Shown here: in pieces, positions 16,021 through 25,268 of the stretch
Position numbering within the stretch: the stretch's first letter is position 1
Layout of the letters: each line of letters starts with the position of its first letter
Origin: Bifidobacterium sp.
GTDB lineage: Bacteria > Actinomycetota > Actinomycetes > Actinomycetales > Bifidobacteriaceae
NCBI GenBank assembly: GCA_022640915.1
Contig: JALCCT010000002.1
Span: 62,001 to 126,000 of the forward strand
Direction of reading: 5' to 3'
Length of the DNA: 64,000 bases
Program-made: the position numbers and the translations under genes
The notes under the pieces: generated by a model
Told to the model about the DNA's origin: nothing
What the model saw: only the letters and a program-made list of their open reading frames with translations
Databases searched by the model: none

Positions 16021-17454
16021 TCACGCTACTTTCGGCGTGACCCTGTGTCCGGAGGCGACGTATCTGGTGCCGCGCGACGAGCTGACGAAGGCTATTTCGG
16101 TGGGGTCGCGTTCGTCCGGGCGCTGGATGGCGTAGAATCCCTGCGTCGTGTGATAGAGCGGCAGAGTGAGCTGCACTCCATAGGGGCCATCGTCCTCGTC
16201 CGGGTCGATAACGGCCAGCACGCCGGTCGGGCCGCCTGCCTTGAATTCCATATGCTCTCCGAGACGTTCGTAGGTCCCCAGAACAGTCGCCATATCCTCG
16301 GCACTGATCGGCGTCTCGTCGAGCTGGACTGTCGGGCGCGGCGCGACCCCTGCACGCGCGGCCAGAACGGACGTCAGATGCGCCGCCATCTGCGTACCGG
16401 CGTCGGCATTGGTCAGCACGGCGATGGCGGTGCGGCGCTGCGGGAAGACCACGACGTTCGCACGCTGGCCTTCAGTCGCGCCGCCGTGGCCGAAAGCGGG
16501 CTCGCTACCCCAGTTCGGCAACTGCCAGCCCAAGCCCCAGCCGTTGTTTTGCACGCCCTGCTCACGCAGATCCACCTGCTCGCGGGTCATCAGCGCCGCA
16601 TTGCCTGCCGACACAATCCGCGCGCCGTTGGGCGCGATGCCATCGTTGAGGAAGAGGGAAACGAAGCCAAGCAAGTCGTCGATCGACGCGGACACCTGTC
16701 CGCACGGCCCGGTGCATCGCGGCAGATGCCACAGTTCAGCTGGCTGGACAGGAGCCGGGAATATTGTCTGATCGATTGCAACGGCGCGTTGGTGCCCCAA
16801 GCACGCCGAAAAGCGCAGCACATCCTCCGGCAGCGTCCAGACATGTCCCAATCCCGCTGGCTCGGCAATGTACCTACGCAACGCCTCATCCCAGGTCATG
16901 TCGCGCAGCACCTCGATCACCCGCCCGAGCACCACGAAAGCGCCGTTCGAGTAGCTCAGCGGCCCTCCCAGCGGCGTGCGCGCCGGGAAACGCCCGATGT
17001 ATTCCACGTATTGGGCCACGCAGTCGTCGCCGCGCCCCAGCGTGCCCGGGAAGGCATCGCCTTCGATGCCGCTGACATGGCACATCAGATCGCGAATAGT
17101 GCAGTGCTCGGTGGTTTCCGGCGAGCCGACGATGCGGAAGTCAGGCAAAACATCCTTGACTTGCGTGTCAAGCCTCAGCACACCTTCGTCAATCAGCTGC
17201 ATGGCAAGCACCGTAGTCCAGATCTTGCTGATCGAGCCGATCTGGAACAGCGTATCCTCGATCACCGGATATCCGGTGGTCTGATTGGTTACGCCCGCCC
17301 ATGCGGCGTCCGCATGCAGCGTGCCGTCCTGCGCCGGTGCGAGTACGCCGACCGCCGCGCCCGGCACGCCATACTCTCCAATGGCTAGATCAACAAGCGA
17401 CTGCAATGCATCATGCCCGATCAGCGCCGTCCGCCCATGCTTCACCGTATTCAT
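16021..17454 (-). CDS. Class C beta-lactamase-family serine hydrolase
   Basis: The 477-residue protein has the penicillin-binding fold of AmpC, D-aminopeptidases and esterases. It has SISK (S74, K77) as the nucleophile motif, YSN (168-170) as the second catalytic element, and FGHGGATEG as the KTG-equivalent HGG box. No signal peptide or lipobox is seen, so it is probably cytosolic, unlike true beta-lactamases. The last ~130 residues form the small beta-domain common to this subfamily. ATG 17454 follows GGGAG by 7 nt. It is convergent with the aminotransferase gene (26-nt gap) and divergent from a second serine hydrolase. A role on D-amino-acid peptides is suggested by context only. Confidence 0.88.
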   Translation of the reverse strand: MNTVKHGRTALIGHDALQSLVDLAIGEYGVPGAAVGVLAPAQDGTLHADAAWAGVTNQTTGYPVIEDTLFQIGSISKIWTTVLAMQLIDEGVLRLDTQVKDVLPDFRIVGSPETTEHCTIRDLMCHVSGIEGDAFPGTLGRGDDCVAQYVEYIGRFPARTPLGGPLSYSNGAFVVLGRVIEVLRDMTWDEALRRYIAEPAGLGHVWTLPEDVLRFSACLGHQRAVAIDQTIFPAPVQPAELWHLPRCTGPCGQVSASIDDLLGFVSLFLNDGIAPNGARIVSAGNAALMTREQVDLREQGVQNNGWGLGWQLPNWGSEPAFGHGGATEGQRANVVVFPQRRTAIAVLTNADAGTQMAAHLTSVLAARAGVAPRPTVQLDETPISAEDMATVLGTYERLGEHMEFKAGGPTGVLAVIDPDEDDGPYGVQLTLPLYHTTQGFYAIQRPDERDPTEIAFVSSSRGTRYVASGHRVTPKVA

Positions 17455-17813
17455 ATGTCCGCTCCCTGTTTCGCCTTGCCTGTGGGCCGCACCGGCTTCA
17501 CACCCGACAATCCCATGCCCACAACTGCACCCGTTGGCATGATCGGCATCATGCGCTCCTGACTATCGGCCGCAATCAGTATTATGAATCAGGAGTGATT
17601 GCGACCGAAAACCGCCTGCTCCCGGCATTAGATGCCACGTTACACGCCGTGTATCACCATGAGTTACACTCGCCAGCGGGTGTTGCATTACGCTGTTCCT
17701 TTGGCAATGGCATGGGATCGAATGGCAGGAGTTATATCGCCGTCCAGTCGCTATGGCCACTATGGTCAGATAGCTGAGGCGATGCACGCGCCAGACCAGC
17801 AGAAGGAGCAGAC
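17455..17813. promoter_or_regulatory. Divergent promoter region of two serine hydrolase genes
   Basis: No coding frame is convincing in these ~360 bases. On the minus strand TTCGGT and CATAAT with a 17-nt spacer (around 17580-17610) are a weak promoter candidate for the 17454 gene. The plus-strand gene has a good ribosome binding site, AGAAGGAG, just before 17814. Confidence 0.35.
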
Positions 17814-19643
17814 ATGGGGCAGTCCCAGATCGGAACCAGCGGCGTCGACGCGCGATGCTTCCCAGAAATCGACAGGATGATCCAGACCGTCGTCACCGAG
17901 GGCAAAGCTCCATTCTGTGTGTACGGCATCTACGAGCAGGGTTCGCTCGTCCACGTCAACGGCTTCGGCACACCTGAAACGCTGGCAATGCACTATGAGA
18001 CCTTACGGCGCCAAACGGCGCTATCTCAATCGGCACCGTCCGAATCGGCGCTTGCGCGAGAACATCTGTCAGGTGTGAAACCAGATTCGGCGCAGCAGCT
18101 AGATCCTGCGGCACATTACGCCCATATGAGATTGCGCATCGCCTCCATGTCGAAAAGCTTCACCGCGGCCGCCGTTCTGAGGCTCGTATGGCAAGGTCGG
18201 ATCGATCTCAACGCGCCGATTGCCGCGCTGCTGCCGGAAATGGCCATGACGAACATAGCCGACGACGCATTCCCGATCACCATCGCCGATTTGCTTTCCA
18301 TGCGCTCCGGGCTCGCCACCGACGATGCCTGGGCCGACCGACAGGAATCTATGTCGCATGCCCAATTCCGGCAGCTGCTCGGCCACGGGCTGCGAACGGT
18401 GTTTCGGCCCGGCGAGGGCTATGAATACTCGAATATCGGTTTCGCGCTCTTGGGCGAAGCGGTACACCTCGTCACCGGGTCAGATTTGCCCACTTATGTG
18501 CGCACGGAATTCCTCGAACCGCTAGGTCTACATGAAACCAGCTACGATTACCGAGACGCAGATCCCCGGATGCTCATCTGCGGGCATCACCGCGCTCCTT
18601 GCGGAGCCTGGGAATTCGAGGAGTTCACTGCGCCCGGAGCATTCAGCCCGATCGGCGGCGTCATCAGCACCGTGCATGACATCGTGCGTTGGAACACATG
18701 GCTGAGCGAGCCTTTCTGGGATCTTGGCAACGCGGGCGCAGCTCTGCCAAATGGTGGCGGCTCGCTATCGGATGACATCGTGTTGCCGCGCCGGTTCCGA
18801 CGCCTCATGCAAATCGGGCATACCCCAGTGCCGCCTATCGCGCGTTCAGGCTCGAACCGCGGCAGGCTGACCCGCCGAGAGACGAGTGAATCCCAGTCAT
18901 ATGGCTACGGCCTGGTGCTCGAACACGATGCGAGATATGGCGATATCGCGCACCATTCAGGCGGCTATCCGGGTTACGGATCGGATATGCGTTGGCATTT
19001 GGGCTCTGGCATCGGCATCGTCACCATGGCCGATGGCCGGTACGCCACGCCGGGTGGCGTCGCCGCGCAGGCGCTGGCCACGCTGCTGGAATGCTCAAGC
19101 GCGCCAGCACGCGTTCCCGCCCGCAACATACGACTATGGCCGCAAACTACGATTGCCATGAACCGGGTTTGCGCGATGCTTCATGCGTTGCCACACCCTA
19201 GCTGCGATGCAAAGAGCTGCTTGGCAGCCTTGCGATCCTTGGGTGATCTGTTCTCGATGAATATCGTCATCGATATGGCTTTAGAACGACGCGCCGATGA
19301 ACTCGCGGCCATACTCGCGCAAACCGGCCCGTTAACCGGTCGTAACCCGGCCGAGGCCGGCGCAGACGCAGATCTGCGTGCTCCGTCCAACACTCTCGAG
19401 ATAACGGCCCAGACCCCTGCGCAATTATCGTGGACCATGTGCTGCCAGTATCACCCGCTGCGTTGCTCGATCAGGCTCAGCCCATTGCAGCCGCCCGGAA
19501 TCGAAAGCCTCGAATTCGCTGTGGCTGACCTGCCGAAAACTGACGACATCATAACTATCGAGCCACAGACTCACATCATCGCAGATGCAGCCGGGATCGG
19601 CCACCGGGCTGAACCGGACGCACAGGAAAGGAGCCACGCATGA
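17814..19643 (+). CDS. Beta-lactamase-family serine hydrolase with C-terminal extension
   Basis: The 609-residue protein has the class C serine hydrolase core: SMSK (S111-K114), EYSNIGFALLG (YSN near 204), and the HHSGGYPGYGS box near 383 in place of KTG. It resembles D-amino-acid amidases, D-aminopeptidases and PBP-like esterases. No signal peptide is visible. About 190 C-terminal residues beyond the catalytic core are poorly conserved. Residues 60-105 contain an acidic/serine-rich insertion before the SxxK motif. The start is ATG 17814 after AGAAGGAG. It overlaps the next gene by 4 nt (ATGA), so the hydrolase and the amidotransferase are translationally coupled. Confidence 0.87.
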   Translation: MGQSQIGTSGVDARCFPEIDRMIQTVVTEGKAPFCVYGIYEQGSLVHVNGFGTPETLAMHYETLRRQTALSQSAPSESALAREHLSGVKPDSAQQLDPAAHYAHMRLRIASMSKSFTAAAVLRLVWQGRIDLNAPIAALLPEMAMTNIADDAFPITIADLLSMRSGLATDDAWADRQESMSHAQFRQLLGHGLRTVFRPGEGYEYSNIGFALLGEAVHLVTGSDLPTYVRTEFLEPLGLHETSYDYRDADPRMLICGHHRAPCGAWEFEEFTAPGAFSPIGGVISTVHDIVRWNTWLSEPFWDLGNAGAALPNGGGSLSDDIVLPRRFRRLMQIGHTPVPPIARSGSNRGRLTRRETSESQSYGYGLVLEHDARYGDIAHHSGGYPGYGSDMRWHLGSGIGIVTMADGRYATPGGVAAQALATLLECSSAPARVPARNIRLWPQTTIAMNRVCAMLHALPHPSCDAKSCLAALRSLGDLFSMNIVIDMALERRADELAAILAQTGPLTGRNPAEAGADADLRAPSNTLEITAQTPAQLSWTMCCQYHPLRCSIRLSPLQPPGIESLEFAVADLPKTDDIITIEPQTHIIADAAGIGHRAEPDAQERSHA

Positions 19644-20365
19644 GAGAGGTCAGGGCACTGGCGATAGGCCATTCGAAAACAGCAAGCCTCCGACGGCTGG
19701 GTCATTGGTTTGAGCAGGCGGGATTGGATTGCGCAGTGGTGTTCGGCGGCGACGGGCTGCCAGAGCGGCTCGATGGCTATGCGGCGCTCATTGTGCTCGG
19801 CGGTGCCCCTTTGCCCAACGAAGACGATCGCTTCCCTTGGCTCCCCCAGACTCGGGCACTCACGGCCCAGGCGCTAGAGCGTGGCATTCCTATGCTCGGT
19901 ATCTGTCTTGGCGGCCAGTTACTGGCCTATACGGGAGGAGGGCGCGTTGAGCACCGCATCCTCAGGCCAGAACATGGCATGACCGATATCACGCTAACGC
20001 CGCAGGCCAATGAAGACAGTCTTTTCGCGGTATTGCCGCACCGATTCCCCATGGCGGAGAACCATGTGGACCACATCACCGAGCTGCCTGAAGACGCCGT
20101 TCTACTGGCGCGTTCCGAGCGCTCCCCCGTGCAGGGCTTTCGCCTGGGAGAATGCGCATGGGGCTTGCAATTCCATCCGGAAGTGTCTGCCGGAAATATC
20201 GCCGCTTGGGGCGAGGATGACAGGCGCGACGTTGAAGCTGATGGATTCGTTTGGGATGATGTCGTTCGCCACGCGCACGAGGCCAACACCGAAAACGAGA
20301 AGCTCGCGCAGCGGTTCGCCGACCGGTTTGCGGCTATCTGCATGCAACAGGCCGCTGTGCACTGA
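19640..20365 (+). CDS. Class I glutamine amidotransferase-like protein
   Basis: The 241-residue free-standing class I GATase domain has the nucleophile GICLGGQ (C89) and the GLQFHPEVSAGN His-Glu pair (H179, E181). Such stand-alone domains are GuaA-like hydrolases or gamma-glutamyl hydrolases (PuuD-like) that cut gamma-glutamyl bonds. Coupling to a serine hydrolase gene (ATGA overlap, AAAGGAG ribosome binding site) and the surrounding peptide genes make a gamma-glutamyl-peptide or gamma-D-glutamyl substrate attractive, but the sequence does not prove it. No synthetase domain that would use the ammonia is adjacent. Confidence 0.85.
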   Translation: MREVRALAIGHSKTASLRRLGHWFEQAGLDCAVVFGGDGLPERLDGYAALIVLGGAPLPNEDDRFPWLPQTRALTAQALERGIPMLGICLGGQLLAYTGGGRVEHRILRPEHGMTDITLTPQANEDSLFAVLPHRFPMAENHVDHITELPEDAVLLARSERSPVQGFRLGECAWGLQFHPEVSAGNIAAWGEDDRRDVEADGFVWDDVVRHAHEANTENEKLAQRFADRFAAICMQQAAVH

Positions 20366-20411
20366 ACGATCAAGCTAACCAGGCACTCGCGTATCGTCGC
20401 TGCTACATGCT

Positions 20412-21233
20412 CTATTCGCTGATCAACGCGGCAGCGACCGCACGGATCGCCTCTTGGGCAGCATCCGGCGCATATCCTCTGGAGCACACGGCAAGCACGC
20501 GCAGATCAGTGGAATCAGGATCGCCGATGAATGCGACGTCATGCTCGATGCCGTCAACGAAACCTGATTTCGATCCCCATGCCATGCCCCGGGGCACTTC
20601 GCTTGCTATCGTCGCGTAGCGTTGCCGGGAGAGCGCCTGACGCAAGATCTCGGTATCGCTGCGAGCCGCCCAGTCGCCACGCACCGCCTCGAGCATCAGC
20701 TTCGAAAGGTCGTCGGTGGTGACCTCGTTGGGCAGGCCACGGTTTCGGGCGGCGATATCACCAATAAGCCGCTCGATGTGCAGGCTGCTCATGCCGTGCT
20801 CCCGGCATGAGCGTTGCACGCGGGGAATGCCGATCAGGCCGAGCAGCATGTTGGTCGCCTCGTTGCTGGACCGCTCGATCATCGCGTCGAGCAGCTGCCG
20901 CACGCTCATGGGCGTGCCAACCTCGGGAATCTCGTCGTCGACCTCATCGGGGTCGTCGGCGATCGAGAATGGCGTGCCCGTGGCCGACACAAACGTATGC
21001 GTAGCCGGAACCACCTGCGTCCAAGCCAAGCGGCCAGCTTCGATCTGCTCGATCACCGCCACCGCCACCGCCAGCTTGATCGTCGAAGCCGCATAGAAGA
21101 CACGCTCCCCCGCGCGCCGGGCCAGAATCTCCCCTGAGCTATCGCGCAGTGTGAAACTAATTTGCGCCGTTCCGTCGCTATAATCGCTGATTACACCCAT
21201 ATGACCCATTTTCCATGCCTGCCCTGACTGCAT
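20412..21233 (-). CDS. Class A beta-lactamase-like serine hydrolase
   Basis: The 273-residue protein shows the class A arrangement: FYAASTIKLAV (SxxK), ERSSNEATNMLL (SSN in the SDN position) and GSKSGFVDG (KSG in the KTG position). An omega-loop Glu of the usual ExxLN form is not obvious, so it may not hydrolyse beta-lactams. No export signal is visible at the chosen start. ATG 21233 was selected because GGAG stands 6 nt upstream; longer and shorter alternatives exist (21281, 21209). It is the third PBP-type hydrolase in 5 kb and lies directly downstream of the dpp transporter genes on the same strand (62-nt gap from dppF). Confidence 0.85.
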   Translation of the reverse strand: MQSGQAWKMGHMGVISDYSDGTAQISFTLRDSSGEILARRAGERVFYAASTIKLAVAVAVIEQIEAGRLAWTQVVPATHTFVSATGTPFSIADDPDEVDDEIPEVGTPMSVRQLLDAMIERSSNEATNMLLGLIGIPRVQRSCREHGMSSLHIERLIGDIAARNRGLPNEVTTDDLSKLMLEAVRGDWAARSDTEILRQALSRQRYATIASEVPRGMAWGSKSGFVDGIEHDVAFIGDPDSTDLRVLAVCSRGYAPDAAQEAIRAVAAALISE

Positions 21234-21295
21234 TCTGCACTCCGCGCGTTCGTGGCGAATGCATCGATCGGAGCACGACACGAGCCATGTTCCCG

Positions 21296-22120
21296 CTACA
21301 GCTGTCCATGGTATGCAGGCAAGTGTCCTAGGCCATCAGGCACCGGTATGGCGCCGAGCAAGTTCTTCGTATAGTCTTCCTTCGGCCGGTTCCATATTTC
21401 ATCGCTCGGCCCTGATTCGACTATCCTCCCCTGGTTCATCACGACTATGCGGGTAGCGATGAGCCGCACAATCGACAGATCGTGGCTGATAAACAGCAGC
21501 GAGGAATCCGAGCGCGAAGCGACCTGCTCCATCAAGATCGCGGTCTTCGCCTGCAACGACGCGTCGAGGGAAGCAATCGGCTCGTCGCCTATCAGCAGCA
21601 GCGGCGAAGTCGCCATCGCGCGGGCTATAGCGATGCGCTGGCGCTGGCCGCCGGAGAACTGATGGGGGAGTTTGTCAGCGTCCGAGGCATCCATCTGTAC
21701 TTCGCCGAGCAGCTCTTCCACGCTCGGCACTGCAAACGGGCTGATCGCCCGCGCCTCTTCAATCTGTGCACGCACCGTGCGGCGCGGATTGAGCGAAGCA
21801 TAGGGATTCTGGAATACCATCTGGATGCGCCGCAACTCGGTCGCTCGCCTTCGCAATCCGAGCGGCGTGATCGGCACATCGTCGAATACAACGCTTCCCG
21901 ATGTAGGAGCGACCAGCCCGCAGATCACTTTCGCCAGCGTCGATTTACCGCATCCCGATTCGCCGACCAGCCCTACAACTTCGCCAGGGGCCACGCACAG
22001 ATCGACATCGCGCACGGCGTGCACCAATCTGCCACCTACTGTGTAATCGACAGTGACGTGGCGAAGATCCAGCCCGGAATTCAACCTAGCCGCAGTGCGA
22101 AAATCATGCCGTTGTTTCAT
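21296..22120 (-). CDS. Dipeptide/oligopeptide ABC importer ATPase (DppF-like)
   Basis: One of two ATPases of the first peptide importer. Walker A GESGCGKSTL, Q-loop MVFQNPYASLNPR, signature QFSGGQRQRIAIARAM, Walker B LLLIGDEPIASLD and H-loop ISHDL are all present. The C-terminal PKEDYTKNLLGAIPVPD matches the OppF/DppF tail. I chose ATG 22120 because GGAGG stands 6 nt upstream; the frame could extend to 22144. It overlaps the upstream dppD-like gene by 17 nt and is the last transporter cistron of the operon 26912-21296. Confidence 0.92.
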   Translation of the reverse strand: MKQRHDFRTAARLNSGLDLRHVTVDYTVGGRLVHAVRDVDLCVAPGEVVGLVGESGCGKSTLAKVICGLVAPTSGSVVFDDVPITPLGLRRRATELRRIQMVFQNPYASLNPRRTVRAQIEEARAISPFAVPSVEELLGEVQMDASDADKLPHQFSGGQRQRIAIARAMATSPLLLIGDEPIASLDASLQAKTAILMEQVASRSDSSLLFISHDLSIVRLIATRIVVMNQGRIVESGPSDEIWNRPKEDYTKNLLGAIPVPDGLGHLPAYHGQL

Positions 22121-22988
22121 GCCCAGCCTCCTCGCCAATTTCACCAGCTGCTTCCATGCGCTCCTCGACCTTCGTCGGCAGCGAATTGATCAGGTCAATG
22201 GTATACGGGTGCTGTGGGTGGTTGATGATGTTGTATCGATCGCCGACCTCGACGATTCTGCCCTGCCGCATCACAGCGATAGTGTCGGCCAAAGCACTCA
22301 TGACTCCCAGATCGTGCGTAATGAGCAGGATAGTCAGTCCAAGTCGTTCGTTGAGATCTTTGAGCAGGTGCAGAACGCCTGCCTGCACGGTCACGTCAAG
22401 TGCCGTAGTGGGCTCATCGGCGATCAGCACGCGCGAATCGCAGCTCAGCGCCATGGCAATGGCGATGCGCTGCAACTGCCCGCCGGAGAATTGGTGCGGA
22501 AACCGTTCCAGGGCCTGCTCGGGGTCGGGAACCTGCACGAGCCGGAGCAGTTCGACCGCGCGTTCGTGCGCCTGCCGCCTGTTCAAGTGCAGATGATAGC
22601 GCATGCCGTCGGTCAGCTGACGCTCGATGGATAGCATCGGATGCATGCTCGATGTAGGGTCTTGGAACACCATGGAGATGCGGCGGCCGCGATACGTGTT
22701 GCGCTCACGCTCTTTCATCCCTAGCAGCTCGATTCCGTCGGCGTATCTGACCGAACCTGTCAGTTTCGAGCCTTCAGGAGGCAGACCGAGTATCGTCATG
22801 CCAGTCAACGACTTGCCCGATCCTGATTCGCCGGCCAGCCCGCTGATCTTTCCCGGCGCAATGTCGAGATCGACCTGATTCAGCAGTCGTTTGCCATACA
22901 AATCCAATGACAGCCCGCGGATCACGATGCCCGCAGCCTTTTCCTTCGATGCGAACAGCATGTTCTCCTCGTCTGTACGTTCGCTCAT
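22104..22988 (-). CDS. Dipeptide/oligopeptide ABC importer ATPase (DppD-like)
   Basis: The second ATPase of the importer, 294 residues. Walker A GESGSGKSLTG, Q-loop MVFQDPTSSMHPML, signature QFSGGQLQRIAIAMAL, Walker B VLIADEPTTALD and the switch ITHDLGVM are intact. A C-terminal YNIINHPQHPYTIDLINSLP replaces the iron-sulphur Cys cluster present in some DppD proteins, which is absent here. It begins 1 nt after the permease stop codon. Confidence 0.92.
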   Translation of the reverse strand: MSERTDEENMLFASKEKAAGIVIRGLSLDLYGKRLLNQVDLDIAPGKISGLAGESGSGKSLTGMTILGLPPEGSKLTGSVRYADGIELLGMKERERNTYRGRRISMVFQDPTSSMHPMLSIERQLTDGMRYHLHLNRRQAHERAVELLRLVQVPDPEQALERFPHQFSGGQLQRIAIAMALSCDSRVLIADEPTTALDVTVQAGVLHLLKDLNERLGLTILLITHDLGVMSALADTIAVMRQGRIVEVGDRYNIINHPQHPYTIDLINSLPTKVEERMEAAGEIGEEAGHETTA

Positions 22989-22989
22989 A

Positions 22990-23991
22990 TCATTCCCCTT
23001 GCCTGCCTGCGCTATAGCTACGGTCGAACCAGTCCCTGACTGCGTCGCCGACGAAGTTCTCCGCTATCACGACCGTGAAGATCGCAAGACCCGGGAAGAA
23101 TGCAAGCCACCATGACGTCATGCGGAGCACGCCTTCGGACACCATCTGCCCCCATTCGGGAGTCGGCGGCGTGGCGCCGAGGCCTAGGAACGAGAGACCT
23201 GAAAGCGTAAGTAAGCAGTCCCCCAGATCCACGAACATGAGCACGAAGATGTGCGGCAGGATATTGGGCAGAATGTCCTTGAACAGCGAAGCGAACGAGC
23301 TTCGGCCAAGCAGTCTGCCAACGATCACGAATTCGCTGTTGCGCAAGCCCAGCACCAGCGAGCGCACCAGTCGGGCGTAAGTGGGCCAGCTGACGAGTAC
23401 GACGGCGATGATGGCGTTCTGGATGCTGGGGCCAAGAGCTGCTGAAATGACCATTGCGAGAATCGTCGAAGGGAAGGCGAAAACCAGATCGGTCAAACGC
23501 ATGAAGATCTCATCGATCCGACCGCCAAAATACCCGGCCATGGCACCGATGAAGCAGCCCAGCGCCGAGGAGATGACCACAAGGGCAATCGAGGAGGGTA
23601 TGGAAACCCTAGATGCAGCAATCACCCTGGAGAAGATATCGCGACCCAGCGTATCCGTGCCGAACCAATAGTCGCCGCCCGGCGATGCGAGGCGCGGGCC
23701 GCTCTGATCCAGCGGATCATGTGGTTCAAGCAGCGGCGCGAAGGCGATGACCGCGACCCACACCACGATGATAATCATGCCGATAATCGCCAACGGCGTG
23801 CGCAAGCTCCTAGGAATGGCGAAACGGCGGCGGCTCATCTTGCGCGCGACCTTATCGGGAAGCGACGGGCCCGCCGGAACCGCTGCCTCCTTGCTCGCAG
23901 GGCTTGCCTCCGCATTAATGCCCACTGCCGATAGGTCTGCAACCGCTGGGCTCACCCGAGCCGGTTCGCCGGTTTCATTGGCCGTACTCAT
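22990..23991 (-). CDS. Dipeptide/oligopeptide ABC importer permease (DppC-like)
   Basis: The 333-residue inner-membrane permease has the DppC-specific N-terminal transmembrane segment, a periplasm-side loop with GTDTLGRDIFSRVIAASR, and the EAA coupling loop near VGRLLGRSSFASLFKDILPNIL. It has six predicted membrane spans. The ~65-residue hydrophilic N-terminus rich in Ala/Glu/Ser is longer than usual. It overlaps the upstream dppB-like gene by 4 nt. Confidence 0.92.
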   Translation of the reverse strand: MSTANETGEPARVSPAVADLSAVGINAEASPASKEAAVPAGPSLPDKVARKMSRRRFAIPRSLRTPLAIIGMIIIVVWVAVIAFAPLLEPHDPLDQSGPRLASPGGDYWFGTDTLGRDIFSRVIAASRVSIPSSIALVVISSALGCFIGAMAGYFGGRIDEIFMRLTDLVFAFPSTILAMVISAALGPSIQNAIIAVVLVSWPTYARLVRSLVLGLRNSEFVIVGRLLGRSSFASLFKDILPNILPHIFVLMFVDLGDCLLTLSGLSFLGLGATPPTPEWGQMVSEGVLRMTSWWLAFFPGLAIFTVVIAENFVGDAVRDWFDRSYSAGRQGE

Positions 23992-25115
23992 TGGATCCTC
24001 ACTCTCTGGTCAACGAATCCAGTGACGATATCGACAAGGAAATTCACCATGATATAGACAATGCCGATGACGATGCCTACACCCATGATGCCCTGTAGAT
24101 CCAGGGCCATGGTCGCCTTGAAAGCGTACTGGCCGAGTCCGTTCCAAGCGAAGATCGATTCAGTGAGCACCGAGCCGGTGACTAGCCCTGCGAACAGCAG
24201 CCCGGTGCGGTTGAGGATAGGCACCGCGGCCCCACGCAGGATATATCCGAACACGACCTTATGGGAAGGCAACCCTTTCGCCCGAGCAGCCAGCACGTAA
24301 TCCTGGTTCATGGACTCGAGCACCGCCGAGCGGACGAAGCGCATCAGGCTGCTCAGATTGGCTGTTGCCAACACCAACGCAGGAAGACACAGATGCCACA
24401 GCGCATTGACGAAGGTGGGCCAGTCGCCTGCTATCAGCGAGTCGATGGTATACAGTCCGGTGACGTTGGGCGGAGGAGCTATGCGCGAATCCAGCCGCCC
24501 CGAGCCGGGGAAGATCCCCAGTTCGTAGAAAAGGAAGTAGTAGCCCATCGCGCCGAGCCAGAACGTTGGCACGGATACGCCGCCCAATGACAGCACGCGA
24601 ATGAGCTGATCAGCAAAGCGCCGGTGCCTGAGCGCCGCGTACAGTCCGATGAGCACGCCGAAAATGATTGTGAAGATGAACACGAACCCGCCCAACTCCA
24701 GCGTGGCCGGCACGACGCGCCTCAAGTCGTCGAGCACCGGTGTTTTGGTCAGGAATGATTCGCCGAAATCGCCGTGCAACAAGCGGACCAAGTACAGCCA
24801 GTATTGCTCCCATAATGGCTTGTCGAGCCCGAGCTCAGCCCTGGTACGAGCCACGGCGGCGGGATCATTGGCCTCCTGCTCGCCCAAGATTGAGTTCACG
24901 GGGTCGGCAGGGACAAGATTGGTGAGGACGAAGGTAACAAGCGTGACGCCAAAGACCAAGAACACACTGATCACGAAACGCTTGCCAATGTATAAGGCGA
25001 GCGGATGCCTGGCCCGTGTTCGACGACGGAAATCCGAAGGATCTGATTGTGTGGATCCGCCTTTGCGGCCCTTCTGCATGTTCCCGGCTGCGGGAGATAC
25101 TGCCTGTGCTGTCAT
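23988..25115 (-). CDS. Dipeptide/oligopeptide ABC importer permease (DppB-like)
   Basis: The 375-residue permease starts its fold with RFVISVFLVFGVTLVTFVLTNL (first span, residues ~45-66) followed by the DppB-type SILGEQEANDPAAVARTRAELGLD loop. The EAA loop is in RAKGLPSHKVVFGYILRGAAVP. It has six spans. The first ~45 residues are basic and hydrophilic. It lies 153 nt downstream of the binding-protein gene and overlaps dppC by 4 nt. With dppC it forms the membrane channel. Confidence 0.92.
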   Translation of the reverse strand: MTAQAVSPAAGNMQKGRKGGSTQSDPSDFRRRTRARHPLALYIGKRFVISVFLVFGVTLVTFVLTNLVPADPVNSILGEQEANDPAAVARTRAELGLDKPLWEQYWLYLVRLLHGDFGESFLTKTPVLDDLRRVVPATLELGGFVFIFTIIFGVLIGLYAALRHRRFADQLIRVLSLGGVSVPTFWLGAMGYYFLFYELGIFPGSGRLDSRIAPPPNVTGLYTIDSLIAGDWPTFVNALWHLCLPALVLATANLSSLMRFVRSAVLESMNQDYVLAARAKGLPSHKVVFGYILRGAAVPILNRTGLLFAGLVTGSVLTESIFAWNGLGQYAFKATMALDLQGIMGVGIVIGIVYIMVNFLVDIVTGFVDQRVRIQ

Positions 25116-25268
25116 ATCACCATTTCCTGTTCTTGCGTTCGTGATTCAGCATGTATCGTGAACGTCTCGTCCGCTGAGATTCAACAACGCATGGCCCCAG
25201 CCGCGCCCGACGCAGATCCACGCGAAGTCCGTACCTTTGAACCCATGGATCCGCGTCAGGCGCATTGC

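Noticed and set aside
16045..17388. 447-residue plus-strand frame opposite the class C hydrolase
   Set aside because: Arg/His-rich antisense shadow without family features.
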